A DNA stretch of 64,000 nt from Micromonospora coxensis (GTDB lineage: Bacteria > Actinomycetota > Actinomycetes > Mycobacteriales > Micromonosporaceae). The DNA is taken from NCBI RefSeq assembly GCF_900090295.1, contig NZ_LT607753.1, forward strand, positions 1,736,001 through 1,800,000, written 5' to 3'. Made by a program: the position numbers and the translations under genes. This document shows, in pieces, positions 20,097 to 28,417 of this stretch. The first letter of the stretch is position 1; each line of letters opens with the position of its first letter. The notes beneath the pieces are model-generated. The model did no database searches. It worked only from the letters and a program-made list of their open reading frames with translations, and was not told the DNA's origin.

Positions 20097-20915
20097 TCAG
20101 TCGGCCTGGGCGGCCAGTTCGCGGGCCCGGTCCCGGGCGGCCTCCAGCGCGGCCAGCAGCGCCGCCCGTACGCCGTGCTTCTCCAGCTCGCGCACGGCGG
20201 AGATGGTGGTGCCGGCGGGCGAGGTGACCGCCTCGCGCAGCTTGACCGGGTGCTCGCCGGAGTCGCGCAGCATCACCGCCGAGCCGATCGCGGTCTGCAC
20301 GATCAGCTCGTGCGCCACCTGCCGGGGCAGGCCGAGCAGGATGCCGGCGTCGATCATGGCCTCGACCAGCAGGTAGAAGTACGCCGGACCGGAGCCGGAG
20401 AGCGCGGTCACCGCGTCCTGCTGGGACTCGGGCACCCGGACGGTGGACCCGAGCGGTGAGAACATCTCCTCGGCGAGGGCGAGGTGCTCGCCGGTGGCGT
20501 GCGCGCCCGCCGAGATCGCGCTCATCGCCTGGTCGACCAGGGCCGGGGTGTTGGTCATCACCCGCACCACCGGGGTGCCCTCGGGCAGCCGGCGGGCGAA
20601 GAAGGTGGTGGGCAGGCCGGCGCAGAGCGAGATGACCAGCTTGTCGGCCGGCACCTTCGGGCCGATCTCGTCCAGCAGCACGCCCGCGTCCTGCGGCTTC
20701 ACCGAGATCGCCAGCACCGCCGCCTCCTCGACCGCGGTGAGGTTGTCCACCACCCGTACGCCGTAGCGGGCGGTCAGTTCCTCGGCGCGGGCCGGGCGGC
20801 GGGCGGTGGCCAGCAGCCGCTCCACCGGCCAGCCGGAGCGCAGCAGCCCGGAGAGCATCAGCTCGCCGATCTTGCCGGCGCCGATCACCGCGACCGTGTG
20901 CCGGGCGGGTGCCAT
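20097..20915 (-). CDS. proC: Pyrroline-5-carboxylate reductase
   Basis: ProC reduces 1-pyrroline-5-carboxylate to proline with NAD(P)H. The 272-residue protein has the N-terminal VAVIGAGKIGELML nucleotide-binding motif, LAISVKPQD, RVMTNTPALV and the C-terminal family signature starting at SGSGPAYFYLLVEAM with downstream SPAGTTISAVRELE. Length and motifs are standard. A GAAGGGG site precedes the ATG. It follows the phosphofructokinase gene on the same strand by 73 bp, so the two may share a transcript. Confidence 0.94.
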   Translation of the reverse strand: MAPARHTVAVIGAGKIGELMLSGLLRSGWPVERLLATARRPARAEELTARYGVRVVDNLTAVEEAAVLAISVKPQDAGVLLDEIGPKVPADKLVISLCAGLPTTFFARRLPEGTPVVRVMTNTPALVDQAMSAISAGAHATGEHLALAEEMFSPLGSTVRVPESQQDAVTALSGSGPAYFYLLVEAMIDAGILLGLPRQVAHELIVQTAIGSAVMLRDSGEHPVKLREAVTSPAGTTISAVRELEKHGVRAALLAALEAARDRARELAAQAD

Positions 20916-20988
20916 CGGTCGTACCCCTTCCGTCGCGGGGGCCGGCGGCGCGGCGGGTGTCCCTGCCGCGCCGCCGGTCCACGGGCGA

Positions 20989-22017
20989 TCAGCTGCCGAA
21001 GAAGACCTCGGCCTCGGCGTACCGCTCCAGCGGCACGGTCTTCAGCTCGCGGGTGGCCTCGGCCAGCGGGACCCGGACGATGTCCGTGCTCTGCATCGCG
21101 ACCATCTTGCCCCAGTCGCCCTCGTGGGCGGCGTCGATGGCCTGCAGGCCCAGCCGGGTGGCGAGCACCCGGTCGAACGCGGTCGGGGTGCCGCCGCGCT
21201 GGATGTGGCCGAGCACGACGGTGCGGGCCTCCTTGCCGGTCTTGGCCTCCAGCTGCTCGGCGAGCCACTGGCCGATGCCGCCGAGGCGGACGTGGCCGAA
21301 CGCGTCCAGCTCCTGGTTGTGCAGCACCATCTGGCCATCCAGCGGCTGCGCGCCCTCGGCGACCACCACGATCGGGGCGTACTGGTGCTGGAAGCGCTTC
21401 TCGACGTAGCCGGCGACCTGCTCGACGTCGAACTGCCGCTCCGGCAGCAGGATCACGTTGGCGCCACCGGCCAGGCCGGCGTGCAGGGCGATCCAGCCGG
21501 CGTGCCGGCCCATCACCTCGACCACCAGGGTGCGGTGGTGGCTCTCGGCGGTGGTGTGCAGCCGGTCGATCGCCTCCATCGCGATGTTGACGGCGGTGTC
21601 GAAGCCGAAGGTGTAGTCGGTGGCGCCGAGGTCGTTGTCGATCGTCTTCGGCACGCCGATGACGTTGACGCCGAGCTCGTGCAGCTTGGTGGCGACACCG
21701 AGGGTGTCCTCGCCGCCGATCGCGATCAGGGCGTCCACGCCCTGCGCGGCGAGGTTCTCCTTGATCCGCTCCACGCCGTTCTCGATCTTGAACGGGTTGG
21801 TGCGGGACGAGCCGAGGATGGTGCCGCCGCGCGGCAGGATGCCGCGGACCTCCGCGATGCCCAGCGGCTTGGACAGGCCCTCCAGCGGACCCTTCCAACC
21901 GTCCTGGAAGCCCACGAACTCGTGACCGTAGCTGGCGACGCCCTTGCGGACCACCGCCCGAATGACCGCGTTGAGACCTGGGCAGTCGCCGCCGCCGGTG
22001 AGCACGCCGATACGCAT
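20989..22017 (-). CDS. pfkA: 6-phosphofructokinase with PPi-type active-site residues
   Basis: This 342-residue group A phosphofructokinase begins MRIGVLTGGGDCPGLN and carries GGGTILGSSR, GVPKTIDNDL and EVMGRHAGWIA. In this family residue 104 and residue 124 distinguish phosphate donors: ATP enzymes have Gly104, whereas pyrophosphate enzymes have Asp104 and Lys124. Here the sequence reads GGED at 101-104 and PKTIDND with Lys124, the PPi pattern, like the Amycolatopsis methanolica enzyme. A reversible PPi-dependent fructose 6-phosphate kinase is therefore likely. The ATG at 22017 is chosen because AGGAGGATGAG lies just upstream; the earlier ATG at 22041 would overlap that site. Confidence 0.9.
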   Translation of the reverse strand: MRIGVLTGGGDCPGLNAVIRAVVRKGVASYGHEFVGFQDGWKGPLEGLSKPLGIAEVRGILPRGGTILGSSRTNPFKIENGVERIKENLAAQGVDALIAIGGEDTLGVATKLHELGVNVIGVPKTIDNDLGATDYTFGFDTAVNIAMEAIDRLHTTAESHHRTLVVEVMGRHAGWIALHAGLAGGANVILLPERQFDVEQVAGYVEKRFQHQYAPIVVVAEGAQPLDGQMVLHNQELDAFGHVRLGGIGQWLAEQLEAKTGKEARTVVLGHIQRGGTPTAFDRVLATRLGLQAIDAAHEGDWGKMVAMQSTDIVRVPLAEATRELKTVPLERYAEAEVFFGS

Positions 22018-22195
22018 GATCTGCTCATCCTCCTGGAGCATCAGGTGAAGCCCGGATAAGCCCCAGGATATGTGTCAGATCAGACCATCGGCGCCGTTGC
22101 CGGCCCGGGGCGGGCCGTCAGTGCGAACTGTAGTCGCCGCGGGTGTACGCCGACACCGCGCCCCGAGCAGTCCCACCCGCCGGGCGGGCTACCGG

Positions 22196-22699
22196 TCAGT
22201 AGCTGACCTCGTGGTTCTCCCCCGCCTTCGGCGGCCGGCCGGTCACCGCCGCCTTGGCGAAGCCCAGCAGGTTGACCACCGTGCCGCCCGGGGAGTCCCA
22301 GTACTCCGCCGAGCTGGCGTGCACCTTGATCAGGGTCAGGCCGGGCGTGTCCAGCCCGTCGGGGAACCACGCCTTGAGCGTCGGGTTCCACAGCTGCTCG
22401 GCCTTCGCCCGGTCGTACGCCTCCTGGGCGGTGCCGGAGACGGACACCCACGAGTGGTGCTTCGGGTCGGAGAAGGCGACGTCGACCTCCGGGTTGACCC
22501 GGATCTGACGCACCTTGGCCGAGTCGGCGTAGGCGAAGAACCACAGGTCGCCGTCGAACTCGGCCTCCTGCAGCGCCATCGGGCGGCTCACCAGCCGGCC
22601 GTCCACCCCGATCGTGGTCAGCATGCCGATCCGGGCGTCGCGGATCAGCTCGGTCACCCGACGGCGGGCGTCGGCGGTGTCGGTCGGTGCCCCGGTCAT
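22196..22699 (-). CDS. General stress protein 26-type pyridoxamine-oxidase-like flavoprotein
   Basis: The 167-residue protein has the split-barrel flavin-binding fold of the PNPOx-like family: IGMLTTIGVDGRLVSRPMA, DLWFFAYADSAKV and VDVAFSDPKHHSWVSVSG resemble Bacillus GSP26-like proteins, with C-terminal FPDGLDTPGLTLIKV and AEYWDSPGG. Members bind FMN, FAD or F420; in actinobacteria the latter two are often possible, and the cofactor cannot be called here. An AAGGGGG site precedes the ATG. It likely forms a unit with the exoribonuclease gene 82 bp upstream on the same strand. Confidence 0.83.
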   Translation of the reverse strand: MTGAPTDTADARRRVTELIRDARIGMLTTIGVDGRLVSRPMALQEAEFDGDLWFFAYADSAKVRQIRVNPEVDVAFSDPKHHSWVSVSGTAQEAYDRAKAEQLWNPTLKAWFPDGLDTPGLTLIKVHASSAEYWDSPGGTVVNLLGFAKAAVTGRPPKAGENHEVSY

Positions 22700-22781
22700 G
22701 TCGCAACCCCCTTCGGTGCGGTTCGCCGAACGGTGCCCAGGACGGATGGGGTCAAACCTGCGGGAATGCAGCGATCGGGAC

Positions 22782-23276
22782 TCAGCCCGTCATCGCCCGC
22801 CAGCGGGCCAGGTTGTGCCGGGCGTCGACCAGGGCGTCGTGCCGGTCGGCGTCGGCGTCGGGCAGCCTCGGCCGGCCCCGGTCGTCCCAGAGCTGGCGCA
22901 GGTCCTTGGTGAACCGGGGGATCTCCCGGGGCAGCGCCGGCATCGCCCCCCAGAGCTGGGCCAGCACCACGTGGTCGTACGCGGCGTACCAGGCCCAGAG
23001 TTCGAGCTGCTCGCCCGGGCGGTCGCGGATCGGCTCCATCAGGAAGTCGTACAGCTCGTCGCGGATCCGCTCCCGGGAACGCCAGGCCCGGTCGGCCGGG
23101 GACGGGAGCTTGTCCAGCACGTTGCGGCGCACCCAGGGCACGGCGCGGGAGTCGTCGAACTCGGTGGAGACCGCGTAGAACTCGCGGCCGTACTCGTCGA
23201 CGACACCGATCGAGACGAGGTCGACGATCCGGCCGTCCTCGATGAATTCGCAGTCGTAGAAGTAGCGGTAGGCCAT
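22782..23276 (-). CDS. 3'-5' exoribonuclease (Rv2179c-like)
   Basis: The 164-residue protein begins MAYRYFYDCEF, where Asp and Glu of DCEF form the DxE exonuclease motif. It also has WAWYAAYDHVVLAQLWG and the C-terminal HDALVDARHNLARW, giving the remaining His/Asp metal ligands of a DEDDh-type nuclease. This is the arrangement of M. tuberculosis Rv2179c, reported as a 3'-to-5' exoribonuclease, and the gene is in the syntenic position. It should trim RNA in the cytosol. ATG 23276 has GAGGAT upstream; the ORF's extra three residues at 23285 are less likely. Confidence 0.85.
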   Translation of the reverse strand: MAYRYFYDCEFIEDGRIVDLVSIGVVDEYGREFYAVSTEFDDSRAVPWVRRNVLDKLPSPADRAWRSRERIRDELYDFLMEPIRDRPGEQLELWAWYAAYDHVVLAQLWGAMPALPREIPRFTKDLRQLWDDRGRPRLPDADADRHDALVDARHNLARWRAMTG

Positions 23277-23546
23277 CGTCCCCATCCTCGCCCATTACCG
23301 GTCGAGGCCGCCGGGCGGGGGCGGAGCGGACCCGGCCGATCGGCCCGACCGCGCCTCGGCCAGGTGGTCCGTCGCAGCTCGGGACTGTCACGGAGACGAT
23401 TTGAGGGGTGTACAGCACGCTACCGGGCCGTCATGATCTGATGTGTACCGCTACCGGACGCCGACGGGGTCTTCGCACCTCGCCAGGGGCCGTCAGGTTC
23501 ACCCGGTGAGCGAGTTGTGGGTCCGTGACCGGGGAGGGGTTGGGCC

Positions 23547-24239
23547 GTGGAGATGCGCCTGCCGGAGCCGGGTGACGCCCTCACGGGCGTGGAGATGTTC
23601 GCCGGGCTCGAACCGGAGGTACGCCAGCGGGTCATCGCCGCGGCGGTGCCGCGCACCTACCGCAAGGGCCAGCTGCTCTTCGTGGAGAACGACCCGGGCG
23701 AGTCGCTGATCGTGCTGCGCCGTGGGGCGGTGGCGGTCTTCCGCACCGCGCCGACCGGCGAGCGGGCGGTGCTGTCGGTCATCCGACCGCCGGACGTGCT
23801 CGGCGAGGTCTCCCTGCTGGACGCCTCGACCCGCTCGGCCTCCGCCGAGGCGATCGAGGACTGCGCGGCGCTCGCCCTGTCCCGGCCCGCCTTCATGGAG
23901 CTGGTGCACTCCAACCCGCGCATCCTCGACGCGGTGATGCGGTCGCTGGGCGGGCTGATCCGCCGGCTCACCGAGCAGAACGCCGACCACGTCTTCCTGG
24001 ACCTGCCCGGCCGGGTGGCCAAGACCCTGGTCCGCCTCGCCGGCGAGAGCCAGGCCCCGATGATCACCATTGAGCTGAACCAGAGCCAGCTGGCCGAGAT
24101 GGCCGGCGGCTCCCGGCAGAGCGTCAACCAGGCGATCGGCTCCTTCGCCAACCGGGGCTGGCTGCGCACCGAGGGCCGGCGGATCGTGGTCACCGACGTC
24201 TCGGCGCTACGGCGCCGCGCGGGGATGGCCGAGCGCTGA
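23547..24239 (+). CDS. Crp/Fnr family transcription regulator
   Basis: The 230-residue protein has an N-terminal cyclic-nucleotide-binding beta-roll (about 15-130). Its phosphate-binding cassette is GEVSLLDASTRSASAEAI, with the Glu and the Arg-Ser pair used to bind cAMP in Crp proteins. A dimerisation helix (VMRSLGGLIRRLTEQN) and a C-terminal winged HTH (LNQSQLAEMAGGSRQSVNQAIGSF) follow. It is therefore a plausible cAMP sensor, and a class III cyclase gene lies 0.6 kb downstream on the same strand. The GTG at 23547 lies 8 bp after GGGAGGGG-like purines. The stop codon lies inside the first unit of a 31-bp triplication. Confidence 0.9.
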   Translation: MEMRLPEPGDALTGVEMFAGLEPEVRQRVIAAAVPRTYRKGQLLFVENDPGESLIVLRRGAVAVFRTAPTGERAVLSVIRPPDVLGEVSLLDASTRSASAEAIEDCAALALSRPAFMELVHSNPRILDAVMRSLGGLIRRLTEQNADHVFLDLPGRVAKTLVRLAGESQAPMITIELNQSQLAEMAGGSRQSVNQAIGSFANRGWLRTEGRRIVVTDVSALRRRAGMAER

Positions 24240-24305
24240 CCGTCGCCGCGCGGGGATGGCCGAGCGCCGACCAGCGCCGCGCGGGGATGGCCGAGCGCTG
24301 ACCGT
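24213..24305 (+). repeat. 31-bp unit repeated three times across the Crp-type gene's stop codon
   Basis: Units start at 24213, 24244 and 24275, without spacers. The first and third are identical and the second differs at three positions. Unit 1 contains the last codons (RRAGMAER) and TGA of the regulator, so the C-terminal coding end has been copied twice downstream. The period is not a multiple of three. Confidence 0.85.
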
Positions 24306-24385
24306 CGCGGCCCGGTGAGCCGGGCCCGCGAGCCTCGACCGGCCCGCAGGTAGCCCCGGCCGACCGGCCCGCAGGTACGTGAAGA

Positions 24386-24420
24386 CGCGGCCGGCGGACC
24401 GCACGGGTCCACCGGCCGCG
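24386..24420 (-). terminator. Hairpin terminator between convergent genes
   Basis: CGCGGCCGG-CGGACC (24386-24400) pairs with GGTCC-ACCGGCCGCG (24406-24420) with one mismatch and a 5-nt loop, 9 bp after the stop codon of the small minus-strand gene. Confidence 0.6.
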
Positions 24421-24429
24421 CCGGGGTTG

Positions 24430-24696
24430 TCAGTTGGTCGTGTCGTCCGCGGGCGGGGCGCCCGGTCCGGGACCGATCTTCTCCGGCGGTGTGCCCGGCC
24501 CCGGACCGATCTTCTGCGGATCGGTCGTGGTGCTCGTGGTCGTGCCGGTGTCCGAGGCCGTCTGGCCGTCGGGGTTCTCCACCATGCCCTGCTCCTCCAG
24601 TCTGGCGAGAGTGACCGCGTCGACGTCGACCGTCTCGCCCGGTGACCGGACGGTCCCGCCCGGGTCGGTCCAGTAGGCGGACAACCGGATCTGCAC
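24430..24696 (-). CDS. Small hypothetical protein with a duplicated KIGPGPG tail
   Basis: The 88-residue protein begins VQIRLSAYWTDPGGTV and contains a short compact region (SPGETVDVDAVTLARLEEQGMVE) that resembles the small phage-type proteins with a G-x-V-x-x-P-G-x-x-V-x-V pattern. The C-terminal half is Thr/Gly/Pro-rich with the heptad KIGPGPG present twice and TTSTTT between. The GTG at 24696 has AGGAGAG six bases upstream. It sits alone between the Crp-type and cyclase genes and is transcribed against them. Not recognised; function unknown. Confidence 0.6.
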   Translation of the reverse strand: MQIRLSAYWTDPGGTVRSPGETVDVDAVTLARLEEQGMVENPDGQTASDTGTTTSTTTDPQKIGPGPGTPPEKIGPGPGAPPADDTTN

Positions 24697-24864
24697 GGCA
24701 CTCTCCTGACGGCGAACTTGTCTCGTGAGGAACACTAGTGTCGGCTGATCAGCCGTGGGGTCGGGCCACCCGTCGGGTACCCGACTGGAACAGCCCGGCG
24801 CGATACTGGGGTCTCCTCACGTACGGAGTTCGACATCGACCTCAAGTGTGGACACTGCTCCCGG

Positions 24865-27800
24865 GTGGCAGGGCCGGACGACCGCTTCTGTGGCGGCTGC
24901 GGACAGGCGCTGACGCTCGGCTGCGCGTCGTGCGGGCACGGCAACAGCCCCGAGGCGAACTTCTGCACCAACTGCGGCGAGCCGCTGCGCGACCACGCGG
25001 TGGCGGTGCAGGAGGACCGACGCCAGGTCAGCGTGCTGTTCATCGACATCGTCGACTTCACCGCGTACGCCGAACGGGCCGACCCGGAGCAGGCGCGCAG
25101 CCTCCAGCAGGCCTACTTCGCCACCGTCCGCCGGCTGGTCCACCAGTACGGCGGGGTGGTGGAGAAGTACATCGGCGACGCGGTGATGGCGCTCTTCGGC
25201 GCCCCGGTCGCCACCGACAACGACGCGCTGCGCTGCGTACGGGCCGGGCTGGAACTGCAACGCAGCCTGGCCCGGCAGGCCGCCGGCCCGCAGCAACCGC
25301 TGGGCTTCCGGGTCGGGGTGGCCACCGGCGAGGCGCTGGTCGACCTCTCCGCCACCCGCGACGGCGGCCAGGCCTTCGTCACCGGGGACGTGGTCAACAC
25401 CGCCTCCCGGTTGCAGGCGCTCGCCCCGCCGGGCGGGGTGGTCGTCGACGAGAGCACCTGGTCGGCCACCCGGCACGAGATGGAGTACGCCGACCGTCCA
25501 CCCGTGACACTGCGCGGGCGCTCGGCGGTCAGCCGGATCTGGCTCGCCGTCCAGGCCCGGCCGCGCACCGACCCGCAGGCCGCCGAGCTGACCCCGATGA
25601 TCAACCGGGAGCACGAGCGTGGCCTGCTCGTCAGCGCCCTGCACCGCACCGTCACCGAGCGGGTGTCGCAGCTGGTGACCGTCTTCGGGCCGGCCGGGGT
25701 GGGCAAGAGCCGGCTGCTGCGGGAGTTGTCCCGGCACGCCGCCAACCTCCCCGGGCACCGGGTCACCTGGCTGGTCGGGCAGTGCCCGCCGTTCGGCGAG
25801 AACGTCACGTACGCCGCCCTGGCCGACATCGTCAAGAGCTGGGTGGGGCTGCCCGAGGGCGACGATCCGGAGGCGCTGCCCGAGCGGCTGCGCACCCGGC
25901 TGGCGCAGCTCGGTGACGCGCACGGCAGCCGGCTGGCCGGTGCGCTCGGCCCGCTGCTCGGCGTGCCCGGGGAGCGGCTGGTCCCGGGCGAGGCGGAGGC
26001 CGCCTGGCGACGGTTCCTGCTCGCCCTGGCCGCCCAGGGCCCGACGGTGCTGGTCTTCGAGGACATGCACTGGGCCGACCAGGCGATGCTCACCTTCGTC
26101 GAGCAGCTCGGCGCGTCCGCCCGGGGCGTACCCCTGCTGGTGGTGGCGACCGCGCGGCCGGAGCTGCGGGAGCGGCACCCGGCCTGGACCGGCACGATCA
26201 GCGGCACCATGTCCATCTCGGTGCCGCCGATGCACGACGCCGACATCGACACCCTCTACTCGTTGCTGCTGGGCCACGCCACCCTGCCGGCGTCCGCCCG
26301 GGCCCCGCTGATCGAGTTCGCCGACGGCAACCCGCTCTACGCCCAGGAGTACGCCCGGATGCTGCTCGACGGCGGGCTGCTGGAGCCGGCCGTCCGGCTC
26401 GACCCGGCCGGGACGTCGGGCATGCCGCGTACCGTGCAGGCGGTCATCGCCAACCGGCTCGACCTGCTCGACCCGGCCGACCGGGCGGTGCTGCAGGCCG
26501 CCGCCGTGGTCGGCGTGCAGTTCTGGCCGGCGCCGGTGGCCGCCGCGCTGGGCCGGCCGGCGGAGTGGGTCGAGCGGGCGCTGGACCGCCTCCAGCGCCG
26601 CGACATGGTCTACGAGCTGCCCAGCTCGACGATGCCCGGGCAGCCGGAGTACCGGTTCCGGCACATCCTGGTCCGCGACGTCTGCTACCAGCGGCTCCCC
26701 CGCGCCGAGCGGGTGCTGCGGCACCAGCGCACCGCCGACTGGCTGGAGCAGCTCGCCGAGGGTCGCCAGCAGGACCTGGCCGAGGTGCTGGCCAACCACC
26801 GCTGGACGGCGCACGAGATCGCCCGCATGGTCGGCCTGGACCCCACGCCGTACGCGCGCGACGCCCGCACCGCCCTGCACCGGGCCGCCCGCCGGGCGTA
26901 CGCCCTGCACGCGCTCGACAACGCCGCGACGCTGGTCTCCCGGGCGCTCTCGGTCGGCGGCGAGCCGGACCCGGCGCTGGAGCTGTTCGACGCCGAGCTG
27001 GCCCTCTACCGCGACGGCGACACGTTCCTGGTGGACGGCGGCACCCGGACGCTGACCGCGCTGGCCGACCGGCTCGCCGACGCCGGTGACCGCACCGGCG
27101 AGGCCCGGGCCTGGACACTGCTGGCCACCGCGGCGTGGAGCCGCGCCGACCGGGCCGAGACGCTGCGCTGCCTGGACCGGGCCATCGGCATCTACGCCGG
27201 GCTGCCGGACACCGAGGAGAAGGCGGAGGCGCTGCTGGAGCTGGCCCGGGTGCGGATGCTCAACGCCGAGACCGACCCGGCCTGCGAAGCCGCCCGCTCG
27301 GCTGCCGAGCTGGCCGAGCGGATGGCCCTGCCGGAGGTGCAGGCGAACGCCCGGATCACCCTGGCGGTGGCCCGGTACCTGGCCGGTGAGCAGGACGCGT
27401 ACGCCGCGTTGGAGGACGTCGCGCGGCACTGTCGGGTGGAGCGGCTGAGCAGCCGGCGGCGGGCGTTGCAGAACCTGGCCTGGGCCACGCAGGAGGAGGG
27501 CGACCTCACCGGTTCGGCACGGCTGGTGCAGGAGCAGCGGTCCCTGGACCCCGGGGGCGGGCACGGCATCGCGACGAGCTTCGCCGACCAGTGGGCGCGG
27601 GCGTACTACGCCGGGGACTGGGTGGCCGCGCTGGAGATGGCCGACGAGTCCACCCGCCGTCCGACCGCGGAGTGGGACCTGCACATCGTCGCCGTCTCCG
27701 GCTGGATGCGGCAGCTGCGGGCCGACGCCCCGGCCGCTTCGCCGCCCGGCGACGGTGAGCCGGACCTGGTGGCGCGGGCGGTGGCCGCCGCCCGGCGCAG

Positions 27801-28320
27801 CGGCTTCCACCGGGTGCTCCGGTCGACGCTGGCGCACGCCGCCCTCTGCCGGGCGGTGCGCGGCCTGCGCGAGGAGGCGATGCAGCTGCTCACCGAGCTG
27901 GACGAGGACTGGCGGCGCAGCCGGATGATCCCGTTCGCGGAGTGGGTGCCGGCGGTCGGCCACGTCGCGGTCGTGCTCGGGCCGGAGGCGGCCCGGCTGG
28001 TGCGCGACATGCTGGCGCGGGCCCCGCGGATGACCCCGTGGGCGCTGGCCGCCGGGCAGGTCGCCGACGCCACCCTGGCGCTGGCCGAGGGGGACGCCGC
28101 CACCGCCGGCCGGCTGTTCCGGACGGCCGCCGACAGCTACGCCCGGATGACCGACACCACGGACCACGTGCTCACCACCACGCTGTCGGTGCCCGCGCTG
28201 GCCGCCGACGACCCGGTGCGGGCGGCGGAGGCCCTGACCCGGGTACGCGACTTCGCCGCGCGTACCGGGGCGTCCGGGCTGCTCCAGCTCGCCCAGGCGG
28301 GCCCGGCCGGACCCGCCTGA
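24865..28320 (+). CDS. Class III adenylate cyclase with zinc ribbon, STAND-type ATPase and TPR region
   Basis: The 1151-residue protein contains a zinc-ribbon region (CGGCGQ, CASCGHGNS and CTNCGEP in the first 42 residues), a class III cyclase domain (about 50-235), an AAA/STAND ATPase (from about 245; Walker A GPAGVGKSR, then LVFEDMHWADQ) and a long TPR-like C-terminus. The cyclase has both metal Asp segments (VLFIDIVDF and YIGDAVMALFG), the EKYIGD Lys that favours ATP, and GDVVNTASRLQ, so it should make cAMP. GTG 24865 is the first canonical start, yet in-frame codons upstream encode KCGHC, the missing first zinc knuckle, preceded by ACGGAG at 24823-24828. Initiation could therefore be at a non-canonical ATC at 24835. 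Confidence 0.88.
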   Translation: MAGPDDRFCGGCGQALTLGCASCGHGNSPEANFCTNCGEPLRDHAVAVQEDRRQVSVLFIDIVDFTAYAERADPEQARSLQQAYFATVRRLVHQYGGVVEKYIGDAVMALFGAPVATDNDALRCVRAGLELQRSLARQAAGPQQPLGFRVGVATGEALVDLSATRDGGQAFVTGDVVNTASRLQALAPPGGVVVDESTWSATRHEMEYADRPPVTLRGRSAVSRIWLAVQARPRTDPQAAELTPMINREHERGLLVSALHRTVTERVSQLVTVFGPAGVGKSRLLRELSRHAANLPGHRVTWLVGQCPPFGENVTYAALADIVKSWVGLPEGDDPEALPERLRTRLAQLGDAHGSRLAGALGPLLGVPGERLVPGEAEAAWRRFLLALAAQGPTVLVFEDMHWADQAMLTFVEQLGASARGVPLLVVATARPELRERHPAWTGTISGTMSISVPPMHDADIDTLYSLLLGHATLPASARAPLIEFADGNPLYAQEYARMLLDGGLLEPAVRLDPAGTSGMPRTVQAVIANRLDLLDPADRAVLQAAAVVGVQFWPAPVAAALGRPAEWVERALDRLQRRDMVYELPSSTMPGQPEYRFRHILVRDVCYQRLPRAERVLRHQRTADWLEQLAEGRQQDLAEVLANHRWTAHEIARMVGLDPTPYARDARTALHRAARRAYALHALDNAATLVSRALSVGGEPDPALELFDAELALYRDGDTFLVDGGTRTLTALADRLADAGDRTGEARAWTLLATAAWSRADRAETLRCLDRAIGIYAGLPDTEEKAEALLELARVRMLNAETDPACEAARSAAELAERMALPEVQANARITLAVARYLAGEQDAYAALEDVARHCRVERLSSRRRALQNLAWATQEEGDLTGSARLVQEQRSLDPGGGHGIATSFADQWARAYYAGDWVAALEMADESTRRPTAEWDLHIVAVSGWMRQLRADAPAASPPGDGEPDLVARAVAAARRSGFHRVLRSTLAHAALCRAVRGLREEAMQLLTELDEDWRRSRMIPFAEWVPAVGHVAVVLGPEAARLVRDMLARAPRMTPWALAAGQVADATLALAEGDAATAGRLFRTAADSYARMTDTTDHVLTTTLSVPALAADDPVRAAEALTRVRDFAARTGASGLLQLAQAGPAGPA

Positions 28321-28343
28321 TCCCGGCGCGCGCCTCACGCCCG

Positions 28344-28394
28344 GGCCGGCGCTGCCTCCCCCGTGCTGCCGCCGACCGGGAGGCGGCGTCGGGC
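28344..28394. terminator. Imperfect hairpin between convergent cyclase and acyltransferase genes
   Basis: GGCCGGCGCTGCCTCCC (28344-28360) pairs incompletely with GGGAGGCGGCGTCGGGCC (28378-28394) around a 17-nt loop. Position between two stop codons supports a terminator role. Confidence 0.4.
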
Positions 28395-28417
28395 CGCACT
28401 CGCGCCCGGGGCGGCGC

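Noticed and set aside
24213..24305. Possible CRISPR or integration-site repeat
   Set aside because: Three head-to-tail copies without spacers and without integrase gene; simple tandem duplication is sufficient.
24430..24696. Prophage remnant
   Set aside because: The small protein has a phage-like pattern, but no other phage gene lies nearby and the gene has a normal promoter-terminator context.
24817..28338. 1173-residue open frame on the minus strand
   Set aside because: It is the antisense of the cyclase/ATPase gene; the plus-strand product has a full set of domain motifs, whereas the minus-strand translation is low-complexity Gly/Arg/Val.
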